From contig DKLU01000292.1 in assembly GCA_002455915.1 (NCBI GenBank), positions 1 to 6,970 on the forward strand: a stretch of 6,970 bases of DNA, written 5' to 3'. This DNA comes from Chryseobacterium sp. UBA6632. Lineage in GTDB: Bacteria; Bacteroidota; Bacteroidia; Flavobacteriales; Weeksellaceae. Below are positions 1-5,178 of this stretch, one piece after another. Within the stretch, counting starts at the first letter, position 1. The number at the start of each line of letters is the position of its first letter. The notes beneath the pieces are model-generated. The model did not search any database. It saw nothing but the letters and a program-made list of their open reading frames with translations, and was not told the DNA's origin. The position numbers and the translations under genes were made by a program.

Positions 1-102
1 ATCTTGGTGAACCTCATCAGGAATATAAAGGCTGTCACTCTGAGGTTTAGCCTGATTTAAATTAAATATAATCAAGCTTATGATTAAAAATATTTTATTC
101 AT
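1..102 (-). CDS. N-terminus of an exported protein of unknown function (partial)
   Basis: An ATG at 102 opens a frame that stays open for 34 codons to the window edge. The visible protein begins MNKIFLIISLIIFNLNQ, a short basic N-terminus followed by a hydrophobic run. This is a good Sec signal peptide, with possible cleavage after Ala18 or near Ser22; the mature part begins KPQSDSLYIPDEVHQD. The gene starts 11 nt after the mbnH stop, so it is probably co-transcribed with mbnP and mbnH and may work with them outside the cytoplasm. Too little is visible to name a family. From memory, outer-membrane beta-barrel or TonB-type proteins often lie beside mbnP/mbnH in Bacteroidetes, but nothing visible here proves that. 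Confidence 0.6.
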   Translation of the reverse strand, partial: MNKIFLIISLIIFNLNQAKPQSDSLYIPDEVHQD

Positions 103-113
103 GTTTAAAAAAA

Positions 114-1157
114 TTATTCCGCAAATTTTGGATTAGATATGAAATTTTTATCAGACAACGTTTTCAGAAAAGTGATGATGAATTGTTTTTCCTGAGTAGT
201 CATAGCAATTCCGAGGTGACCGTTTTGTTTTAATCGAGGATCCAAATTGGGATTATCTTCCACGTTATCCGAGTAAAAATTCAACACGGCTTCCAAAGTA
301 TAAAACCTGCCGTCATGCATATAAGGCGCTGTGTATTCAACATTTCTTAAACTCGGAACCCGGAATTTCATCCAATCTACCTGTTCCAGCGTTACGCGAT
401 AACGCCCGGCATCTTTAAACTGCGTATTGTAATACATTCCTGTATTTCTAAAACTTTCATCGGTAAACAATTCTCCGCTGTGGCATGATGAACATTTCTG
501 TTGAAATAAATTCATTCCTTGTAGTTCTTCTGAAGAAAAATTTTCTTTTCCTTGCTTCATCCGATCATATTTAGAATCTGCAGAAATTAGAGTAACCATA
601 AATTGCGATAACGCCTTTAGAATTCTATCTCCTGTAATATTTTCATCGCCATAGGCTGCTTTGAATAATTTTTTATACTTCGCATCTATATTTAATTTGG
701 AAATAATTTCCGGAATAGAACTGTCCATTTCATTCACCTCTGTAATCGGACTGATGGGCTGTTCGTTAAGGTTATGAATGACTCCGTCCCACATATACCG
801 CTGTAAAAAAGCCATATTCTGGATGGGCGGTGCATTTCGGATCCCGATTCTGTCATCAACCCCATGACTTACCGTGTGACCATGATGGGTGAAAGCATTT
901 TCCTGAATATGGCAGAAGCCGCAGGAAATGGTATTATTTCGCGAAAGCCTGCCTTCATAGAATAATTTTCGTCCAAGCTCTACTCCATTTTTAGTCAGAG
1001 GATTTTCTGAAGGATCAAATGTCATTTTCGAAAAATAAGACGGATATTCCAAAGCATAAGGCTCATTTTTCTCAATGGGTTCAATTACCTCATCCGTACA
1101 GGAAATAAAACTCAAAAAAGAGAAAACAAACAAACCTGTTTTAAGTAACTTAATCAT
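114..1157 (-). CDS. mbnH: MbnH/MauG-like di-heme cytochrome c peroxidase family lipoprotein
   Basis: This 347-residue protein is a di-heme c-type enzyme of the bacterial cytochrome c peroxidase/MauG superfamily. Two CxxCH heme sites are visible: CGFCH at 79-83 and CSSCH at 222-226. Other family landmarks are WDG with Trp123, the likely inter-heme Trp; a QPISPITEVNEM segment with Gln133 and Glu143; and PYMHDGR with His281. Tyr295 (LNFY) falls where true peroxidases carry the Met ligand of the second heme, which favours the MauG/MbnH branch. Residues 1-20 end in FISC, a lipobox, so the protein is probably anchored by Cys20. Its start overlaps the end of mbnP by 8 bp, implying translational coupling. 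In Methylosinus, MbnH oxidises the first Trp of the MbnP WxW motif to kynurenine; the same job is inferred here. The alternative is an ordinary peroxide-scavenging peroxidase. Family assignment is firm; the MbnH subtype rests on the partner gene and Tyr295. Confidence 0.9.
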   Translation of the reverse strand: MIKLLKTGLFVFSFLSFISCTDEVIEPIEKNEPYALEYPSYFSKMTFDPSENPLTKNGVELGRKLFYEGRLSRNNTISCGFCHIQENAFTHHGHTVSHGVDDRIGIRNAPPIQNMAFLQRYMWDGVIHNLNEQPISPITEVNEMDSSIPEIISKLNIDAKYKKLFKAAYGDENITGDRILKALSQFMVTLISADSKYDRMKQGKENFSSEELQGMNLFQQKCSSCHSGELFTDESFRNTGMYYNTQFKDAGRYRVTLEQVDWMKFRVPSLRNVEYTAPYMHDGRFYTLEAVLNFYSDNVEDNPNLDPRLKQNGHLGIAMTTQEKQFIITFLKTLSDKNFISNPKFAE

Positions 1158-1971
1158 TATGAACGTGATCTACTTTAAACATTTTGGTCAGGTTATTCGT
1201 TACATTTACTAGATGCTGGCTGGAGCCCATCATCATATCATTTGTAGAATTTAAACTCAATGTATTTTCGCCGCTTAAAAACTGATTCAGATCTGCCAAA
1301 ATATGGATGGAAGGCGTAATTTGCGTACTTACTCTTGCGGTTGTTGGTAAATCCAAAGTAATCTCGCGGTAAAGATCAGGCGTGCTGTTGGCGGTTACAT
1401 TGCCCATATTTCCGGTGTGATTCATAAATTCTGTCTGCGGAGAAGCGGTTCCGTATTTTCCTTCGAGCTTTACGAAAACATAGCCCGCCGCCCAAGACCA
1501 GGTCATTCCTTTCTGTTTGGCTTTGGTCCAGAATTCCGCCTGCCCGTCCTGCCCCAGCAAATAAGCATTCTGGCTGAGTCCCAATCCGAATTTTACTTTT
1601 TTGTAATTTCTTTTAGGAACCTCATCGAGATTAATGTAGACGATTCCTGCCACTGCATCTGCCTGATCAACGATAAAAGCGCCTTTATCAGGATTGTTTT
1701 CGTTGTATTTGAATTCATTTCCGTTATCATCAATGAGACTAATATTGCTGATGATATATTTTAAGGCAGAAAATTGATGTTTTTGTCCTTGTGAAGAAAT
1801 CTGAGTGGTTTGATTCAGCACAATATCTCCGAGATTATTAAAGCCGTTTTCAAATTTAATCTGCAGTTTTCCGGGAGTGGTATTCTGAGACTCGTCTTCG
1901 TCGTTATTTCGGCATGAAGTAAAAGTGAATAAAATAAATACTGCGGAGAGTAATGATAAAAATTTGTACAT
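1150..1971 (-). CDS. mbnP: MbnP-family copper-binding lipoprotein
   Basis: This 273-residue protein has a signal peptide ending FTSC, so Cys20 is the probable lipid anchor, followed by an acidic stretch (RNNDEDE). The mature part looks like a beta-rich domain, with HQFSALKYIISNISL (65-79) resembling the conserved N-terminal strand of MbnP proteins. The diagnostic feature is TWSW, a WxW motif at Trp158-Trp160. In Methylosinus MbnP the first Trp of this motif becomes kynurenine through MbnH, and the product binds one Cu(I). Candidate metal ligands are His65, His185 and His223. The C-terminal part adds three consecutive Met (246-248), His253 and an HVH tail (269-271). The mbnH gene starts inside the last codons of this one, so the two form a unit. 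The ATG at 1971 follows an A-rich leader without a Shine-Dalgarno, usual for this phylum. The family call is strong; copper binding is inferred. Confidence 0.88.
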   Translation of the reverse strand: MYKFLSLLSAVFILFTFTSCRNNDEDESQNTTPGKLQIKFENGFNNLGDIVLNQTTQISSQGQKHQFSALKYIISNISLIDDNGNEFKYNENNPDKGAFIVDQADAVAGIVYINLDEVPKRNYKKVKFGLGLSQNAYLLGQDGQAEFWTKAKQKGMTWSWAAGYVFVKLEGKYGTASPQTEFMNHTGNMGNVTANSTPDLYREITLDLPTTARVSTQITPSIHILADLNQFLSGENTLSLNSTNDMMMGSSQHLVNVTNNLTKMFKVDHVHND

Positions 1972-2029
1972 TTTTTAATTTGTTTTTTAGAAGTAAAATT
2001 TTGTGAATTCAGCAGTGTTGACTTAATTT

Positions 2030-2059
2030 AAAAGCTATCTTCTTTTGTCTTAAAACAAA
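2030..2059 (-). promoter_or_regulatory. Candidate promoter for mbnP-mbnH
   Basis: Reading the minus strand, TTTG (2059-2056) is followed after 18 nt by TAGCTTTT (2037-2030). This fits the Bacteroidetes sigma-A pattern TTTG-N(17-23)-TAnnTTTG except for the last base. It lies about 60 nt upstream of the mbnP ATG. A 6-bp dyad, TTTTGT/ACAAAA (2043-2048 with 2055-2060), overlaps the -33 side and could be an operator. AT-rich sequence makes chance matches likely. Confidence 0.33.
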
Positions 2060-2104
2060 AAATCAAGATCAGGAACTGAATGCTAAAAATTAATAATCCA
2101 TCCT

Positions 2105-2184
2105 AAAATTCCCAAAACATATGCGAATTCAATAGTTTGTCTTCGTAACTGAATGAGTCTCGCGCTTCGAACAATGGGAATTTT
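2105..2184. repeat. Inverted repeat AAAATTCCCA / TGGGAATTTT in the spacer
   Basis: A perfect 10-bp inverted repeat joins 2105-2114 to 2175-2184 with 60 nt between. Inside it, CGAA (2124-2127) can pair with TTCG (2166-2169), and AGTT (2134-2137) with AACT (2146-2149). The enclosed DNA could therefore fold into a branched hairpin. No mobile element or known RNA is recognised. The low-confidence small ORF at 2129-2257 overlaps it, so both readings cannot easily be right. Confidence 0.35.
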
Positions 2185-2257
2185 TTAACGGATTTATTTT
2201 TAATTTTCTTAACGCTTCATTTTCCGAGGTCGTTTTAATGGAGTTAAGGATCGACAT
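2129..2257 (-). CDS. Doubtful 42-residue ORF in the spacer upstream of mbnP
   Basis: An ATG at 2257 opens 42 codons ending in TGA at 2129. Its one attraction is a purine-rich AAGGAAAG about 6-12 nt upstream of the ATG, a better ribosome site than most genes here have. The product is basic and hydrophilic, with one Cys (Cys29), no signal peptide and no membrane segment. I recognise no family. It is not a methanobactin precursor, which would be shorter and carry paired Cys. An overlapping frame reads as a short Arg-rich then hydrophobic peptide without a start, so this may be a gene relic or non-coding DNA. It would lie in the leader direction for mbnP. Confidence 0.18.
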   Translation of the reverse strand: MSILNSIKTTSENEALRKLKINPLKNSHCSKRETHSVTKTNY

Positions 2258-2330
2258 TTTCTCTTTCCTTTATCATTAAAACTGACTTCTGTGTGAATTC
2301 ACGTTACAATAGATTGATATGACCTCCATT

Positions 2331-2450
2331 ACGATAGGGATGGAAGCGGTTATCCTTTTTTTGGATTCTGACGCAAGGAAGAACCTAAAAAAAGATAGGA
2401 GCGGACAGCCCGACCCGAGCGGCTGGAAAAGCCAGGGAAGGGAATCGCCC
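2331..2450 (+). ncRNA. Flavo-1-like structured RNA element
   Basis: This GC-richer block stands out in an AT-rich spacer. On the plus strand GGGATGGAAGCGG leads into a long hairpin: T7 (2356-2362) pairs with A7 (2387-2393), and GGATTC (2363-2368) with GAACC (2381-2385) around a bulged A. Outside it, TAT (2351-2353) pairs with ATA (2395-2397). The purine-rich sides GGAAGCGG and GGAGCGGACAGC then face each other, closed by GGG (2337-2339) with CCC (2409-2411). A second nested hairpin follows: CCC-GA-CCC with GGG-AA-GGG around GGCT/AGCC (2421-2424 with 2430-2433). I recall this pattern as the Flavo-1 motif, a common multi-copy spacer RNA of flavobacteria with no known function; the name is from memory. 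Read on the minus strand, GC-rich hairpins followed by T7 could end transcription from the gene at 2471-2839. Confidence 0.65.
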
Positions 2451-2470
2451 AAAAAGGTTGTGATATTATT

Positions 2471-2839
2471 CTAAAAAACAGGAGGTCTGAAAATGTGTTT
2501 CAGAAAAAGAAAAGAATACGCCGAATGGTAAATAAAAGTGAAATTTGGAAAGTCCGGCTTTTCGGTTTTTTTGATATTTGCAACGGCAGGCAGAATGTAG
2601 ATATCGAGTAATTTCTGACCTGAATTTTTTGCTTTGTTTACTGGTGAAGAATCGCTGTCATTCGCTTTTGCGAGTTCTTTCCCGAGGTAACATTTTCCGT
2701 TACAGTGAAGCTCGGGTTTGTTTTTGTTGATACATAAAACTTCCGAGATATAAGTATAATTTACAGCATACTCCGCCAATGGCATCAGAGGTCTGAATAC
2801 CACAAATAAGGTGAGGAATATGCTGCAAATAAAGTTCAT
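2471..2839 (-). CDS. Small membrane-anchored three-Cys (CNGKC) protein, paralogue of 4787-5152
   Basis: This 122-residue protein has no named family that I can place. It begins with a hydrophobic segment (about 1-22) that is a membrane anchor or uncleaved signal. Next comes RPLMPLAEYAVNYTYISEVLC, then C-x9-C-x3-C: Cys36, Cys46 and Cys50, the last two in CNGKC. KELAK follows, then a Ser/Asn/Lys-rich linker, and the C-terminus is IFRPPVF. Its sister at 4787-5152 shares the anchor, the PL..YAVNY.YI block, the three Cys spacings, KELAK and the IF.PP end. The gene starts 3 nt after the SOD stop, so they are one transcription unit. The Cys pattern could bind Cu(I) or other soft metals, or form a disulfide outside the membrane. 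Location beside SCO, YHS and mbnP genes favours a copper role, but that is inference. Confidence 0.85.
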   Translation of the reverse strand: MNFICSIFLTLFVVFRPLMPLAEYAVNYTYISEVLCINKNKPELHCNGKCYLGKELAKANDSDSSPVNKAKNSGQKLLDIYILPAVANIKKTEKPDFPNFTFIYHSAYSFLFLKHIFRPPVF

Positions 2840-2842
2840 GAA

Positions 2843-3517
2843 TTATTTTTTAGTGATCGCTTCTTCGTATCTTCTGCTGATCTCTTTCCAGTTGGTTACG
2901 TTCCAGATTGCTGTTAAATAATCTGCTCTTTTATTCTGATATTTCAGATAATACGCATGTTCCCAAACATCAATCCCGAAAATAGGCGTTCCTTTTTCTT
3001 CTACCACATCCATCAACGGATTATCCTGATTAGCTGTCGACGAAACAAATAGTTTACCATTTTTATCTACAGAAAGCCATGCCCAACCTGAGCCAAAACG
3101 ATCTGCACCTGCTTTGGCCATTTTTGCTTTAAAAGCATCCATACTTCCGAACGCATCGGTGATTGCTTTCGCCAATTTTGCTGAAGGCTGTGTATTTTTT
3201 ACAGGCGTAAGAACCGTCCAGAACAGCTCGTGATTGTAATGTCCACCCGCATTATTTCTTACTGCAGCAGGTAGTTTAGAAGCATTCGACATGATCTCGA
3301 ATAAGGTTTGCTTTTCCTGTGGAGTTCCGGCAATGGCTTTATTCAAATTAGCAACATAAGCCGCTGCATGTTTTGAATAATGGATCTCCATTGTCTGGGT
3401 ATCGATATTTCCTTCCAATGCATTATATGCATACGGTAAAGGAGTTTGTTTGAATTGCGCAAATGCAAATTGCGCCGCAAAAACTGCACTTAAAGCAGCT
3501 ATTTTCAAAATCTTCAT
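2843..3517 (-). CDS. Exported Mn-type superoxide dismutase (Fe/Mn family)
   Basis: This 224-residue enzyme converts superoxide to oxygen and hydrogen peroxide. The N-terminus MKILKIAALSAVFAAQFAFA is a typical Sec signal, probably cut after Ala20, so the enzyme works in the periplasm or outside. The mature part, about 204 residues, is a complete Fe/Mn SOD. Metal ligands are His46 (IHYSKH), His96 (GGHYNHELFW), Asp183 and His187 (DVWEHAYY). Gly91-Gly92 before the second ligand together with Gln164 (STANQDNPL) is the Mn-type second-sphere pattern; Fe enzymes carry the Gln in the first position. Cambialistic activity remains possible. It sits between SCO, across a 112-nt repeat spacer, and a three-Cys protein 3 nt downstream. 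No clear promoter is visible just upstream, so it may be read through from the YHS-SCO genes. Confidence 0.95.
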   Translation of the reverse strand: MKILKIAALSAVFAAQFAFAQFKQTPLPYAYNALEGNIDTQTMEIHYSKHAAAYVANLNKAIAGTPQEKQTLFEIMSNASKLPAAVRNNAGGHYNHELFWTVLTPVKNTQPSAKLAKAITDAFGSMDAFKAKMAKAGADRFGSGWAWLSVDKNGKLFVSSTANQDNPLMDVVEEKGTPIFGIDVWEHAYYLKYQNKRADYLTAIWNVTNWKEISRRYEEAITKK

Positions 3518-3546
3518 AACTTTTTGTTTTTTATGGTTTATATTTT

Positions 3547-3627
3547 GGCGGGAAGATGGGAACTGGAGGCGGAAAGTTTACTACTATGCGTTAATAACTT
3601 CCATCTTCCTGCATCCATCTTCCAGCC
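3547..3627. repeat. GGAAGATGG palindromic spacer repeat
   Basis: GGAAGATGG (3551-3559) has two perfect complements downstream: CCATCTTCC at 3601-3609 and again at 3615-3623. With the second copy the stem extends by GGC (3547-3549) to GCC (3625-3627) across one G/A mismatch, giving 12 of 13 pairs. The two right arms are alternatives, so the hairpin can slip. The element fills the SCO-SOD gap and begins 3 nt past the SCO stop. No T-run follows on the minus strand, so it is not a classic terminator. It may stabilise the 3' end of the SCO message or attenuate read-through. I recall similar GGAAGATGG spacers elsewhere in Chryseobacterium. Confidence 0.7.
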
Positions 3628-3629
3628 CC

Positions 3630-4310
3630 TTACTTCAATAATTTCTTAATATCCTCGATCAGCAATTCTCTGTCAGGATGATATTTTCCGGTAAGTGCAG
3701 GAACTTTTCCTTCCGGATCGGAATAATTTAATCCTGAATAATACAAAATCGGCATATTCTCTTTATTAAACCGACAACGCAGATTCCCGTCCTGATCTAC
3801 CAACGCGATCATTCCGCTGTGGTTAAGGTTTTCGCTTTCGTCTTCCTTATCACCCACATAAATATCAAACTGATCGGCCAAATTTCCGATATACGCTCTG
3901 TCGCCCGTTAGAAAATACCAGTTGGGAGATTTTGCTCCAATCTTTTTTGCATGTTCTTTAAGCAACTCCGGTGTATCATTTTCAGGATCGATGCTGATGG
4001 AGATAATTCCGAAATTTGGATCGTCGATTTCATCTTCTATCGCCCGCATATTAGTATTCATCACCGGACAAATCGTTGGGCATTTACTAAAGAAAAACTC
4101 TACCAGATATACTTTTCCGAGCATATCTTTATTGGTAATCTTTTTATTGTTCTGATCGGTCAGTTCAAAATCCGGAACTTTCATGATCGTATAAAGATTC
4201 TTTTTAAAATATCCCATTCCAACGCCAATAATTAAAAAAAGCAACGCAATCACCGCGATCGGAATAATCAACTTGCGCTTTGTATTGTTCTGCTTTTTAG
4301 TTTTTGACAT
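3630..4310 (-). CDS. SCO family copper chaperone
   Basis: SCO1/SenC proteins are membrane-anchored thioredoxin-fold chaperones that insert copper into the CuA site of cytochrome c oxidase subunit II. The start chosen is the ATG at 4310, giving 226 residues; the longer frame would need a GTG at 4352 and a 56-bp overlap with the YHS gene. From this start the protein has a Lys-rich cytoplasmic tail, one membrane segment (about 14-34), then a periplasmic thioredoxin domain. The copper site is complete: Cys77 and Cys81 in CPTICP, and His164 in NHSGMIALVDQDG. The sequence SISIDPENDTPE is also typical of the family. The gene overlaps the YHS gene by 14 bp (TATGTCAAAAACTAA contains the start and the upstream stop), so the two are surely coupled. 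Confidence 0.94.
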   Translation of the reverse strand: MSKTKKQNNTKRKLIIPIAVIALLFLIIGVGMGYFKKNLYTIMKVPDFELTDQNNKKITNKDMLGKVYLVEFFFSKCPTICPVMNTNMRAIEDEIDDPNFGIISISIDPENDTPELLKEHAKKIGAKSPNWYFLTGDRAYIGNLADQFDIYVGDKEDESENLNHSGMIALVDQDGNLRCRFNKENMPILYYSGLNYSDPEGKVPALTGKYHPDRELLIEDIKKLLK

Positions 4311-4572
4311 ACTTTTCAGGATTTTTCTTGAATTCGTCTTTACAGTAAGCACTGCAAAAACCGTACGTTTTATTTTTGTACACCGCCGTATCTTTCATAT
4401 CGGGCTCGGTCGGCATATGACAAATGGGGTCTACCGCATTGGCAAATTTTACCGTTTTTACATTTTGCTTGGAAACAGCAGTTTTACTTTTATGCTTTAC
4501 TTTAGGCGTTTCCTGAGCACACGCCGTTAATGAAACCGACAAAAATGCCGTTAAAATAAGTTTTGATTTCAT
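4297..4572 (-). CDS. YHS-domain lipoprotein
   Basis: This 91-residue protein starts with a lipoprotein signal ending LTAC, with Cys18 as the anchor, followed by a Lys-rich linker (about 23-43). A YHS domain covers about 44-91. The metal-binding pattern is clear: DPICHM (Cys51, His52, Met53), then YGFCSAYCKDEF (Cys73 and Cys77), ending NPEKYVKN. YHS domains occur in copper and other metal-transport proteins and are thought to bind metal ions. As a lipidated form coupled to SCO by a 14-bp overlap, this one may hold or pass copper to the SCO protein in the periplasm; that is inferred from position. The ATG at 4572 follows an A/T-rich leader without a Shine-Dalgarno. Confidence 0.9.
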   Translation of the reverse strand: MKSKLILTAFLSVSLTACAQETPKVKHKSKTAVSKQNVKTVKFANAVDPICHMPTEPDMKDTAVYKNKTYGFCSAYCKDEFKKNPEKYVKN

Positions 4573-4625
4573 TTTAAATTAAATTGAAATTAATGATGAT
4601 TTTGAAATGAAAATAGATTGAGATT

Positions 4626-4750
4626 TTAAACTAAACTTAATATTGATCTTGTTTTTAAACGCAAGGCTTGCAAAGCTTTTTCATAAACTTCATCTTATTA
4701 TGTTCGCAACGGCGTTAACACTCAGCAAATGATAGCTAAGTTTAGTTCAA
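4626..4750. repeat. Short spacer element bounded by 11-bp inverted repeats
   Basis: AACTAAACTTA (4629-4639) is a perfect inverted match of TAAGTTTAGTT (4737-4747); two further pairs extend it to 4626/4750 after one mismatch. The 125-bp block contains GCAAGGCTTGC (4661-4671), a 5-bp palindrome. The interior resembles the CGCAAGG / GTTCGCAA-type spacer repeats I recall from Chryseobacterium. It has no coding potential. The size and terminal repeats recall a MITE, but no target duplication was found. Confidence 0.4.
4632..4664 (-). promoter_or_regulatory. Weak candidate promoter for the YHS-SCO genes
   Basis: On the minus strand TTG (4664-4662) is followed after 22 nt by TAAGTTTA (4639-4632). 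This resembles TAnnTTTG with a different last base, about 60 nt before the YHS ATG. The spacing is at the upper limit and the sequence is part of the inverted repeat described here, so this is only a possibility. Confidence 0.2.
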
Positions 4751-4757
4751 TATTAAA

Positions 4758-4779
4758 TTAAACTATAAAATTAGTTTAA
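4758..4779 (-). terminator. AT-only hairpin after the three-Cys gene
   Basis: TTAAACTA (4758-4765) and TAGTTTAA (4772-4779) form a perfect 8-bp stem with a 6-nt loop, 7 nt past the stop codon of the gene at 4787-5152. It has only two G-C pairs and no clean T-run, so any terminator activity would be weak. It could equally be a protein-binding dyad. Confidence 0.25.
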
Positions 4780-4786
4780 ATAAATT

Positions 4787-5152
4787 TTAGGCTAAAGGGG
4801 GATGGAATATTCGGTTGAAATATTCGAAAGAATGGAAATTATCATCAAACGAGTTGGGATTTTTTTCTGGAACTTCCGTTTGAATTTTAGTTGAAAAAGA
4901 AAGAATTTCATTTGACAAAAAAACGTCCAGACCTGCAATTTTTACATTTTGGGTATTGTTGGATTGCTTTTCAGTTTTTGCCAATTCTTTTTTTACGAAG
5001 CATTTCCCTTTACAGGTAGACTGAGGGATATTTCTGTTTTCGCAAAGATTTTTTACGATGTAATCGTAATTAACCGCATAGTTAATTAATGGCAATACGG
5101 GACGTAATGCGATCGTAAAAATGACGAATATGGAAATGAAAAACTTCAACAA
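4787..5152 (-). CDS. Small membrane-anchored three-Cys (CKGKC) protein, paralogue of 2471-2839
   Basis: This protein of 120-121 residues is of unrecognised family. It has an N-terminal hydrophobic segment (about 2-22), PLINYAVNYDYIVKNLC, then Cys37, Cys47 and Cys51 with the last two in CKGKC, KELAK, a variable linker, and IFHPPLA at the end. The length, Cys spacing and end motif match the protein at 2471-2839, so the two are duplicates that have diverged in the linker. There is no in-frame ATG near the 5' end. The frame opens with two consecutive TTG codons (5152-5147), and the second lines up with the paralogue's ATG, so it may be the real start. A candidate promoter with a dyad lies directly upstream. 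A 214-bp spacer separates it from the YHS gene. A soft-metal (copper) role is inferred from the Cys pattern and neighbours. Confidence 0.8.
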   Translation of the reverse strand: MLKFFISIFVIFTIALRPVLPLINYAVNYDYIVKNLCENRNIPQSTCKGKCFVKKELAKTEKQSNNTQNVKIAGLDVFLSNEILSFSTKIQTEVPEKNPNSFDDNFHSFEYFNRIFHPPLA

Positions 5153-5160
5153 TGAATTCT

Positions 5161-5178
5161 GTAGTACAAATATACTAC
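5161..5178 (-). promoter_or_regulatory. Dyad operator covering a consensus -7 box
   Basis: GTAGTA (5161-5166) and TACTAC (5173-5178) are perfect 6-bp inverted arms around 6 nt. On the minus strand the centre reads TATATTTG (5174-5167), an exact match to the Bacteroidetes -7 box TAnnTTTG. No good TTTG was seen 17-23 nt upstream. The first TTG start lies only 14 nt downstream, so the leader would be very short. A repressor binding this dyad would block the promoter of the three-Cys gene. The regulator is not in the window. Confidence 0.45.

Noticed and set aside
1417..1764. Plus-strand open frame of 115 codons
   Set aside because: It lies wholly antisense to the well-supported mbnP and has no recognisable domain.
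2129..2257. Methanobactin precursor near mbnP/mbnH
   Set aside because: The only small ORF in the spacer has a single Cys and is longer than known precursors; no biosynthesis genes are visible.
2293..2302. GTGAATTCAC palindrome as an operator
   Set aside because: The 10-bp palindrome is short, has no promoter next to it and is centred on a common GAATTC that recurs by chance in this spacer.
3450..3641. Plus-strand 63-codon frame across the SOD start and the repeat
   Set aside because: It runs through the SOD signal peptide in antisense and through the palindromic repeat; no family features.
4308..4352. Longer SCO start at a GTG
   Set aside because: It would overlap the YHS gene by 56 bp, adds a Lys/Arg-rich stretch before the membrane segment, and a good ATG lies at 4310.
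3922..4530. Three plus-strand open frames opposite SCO and YHS
   Set aside because: They are antisense to genes with intact catalytic or binding motifs, overlap one another, and show no domain or start context.
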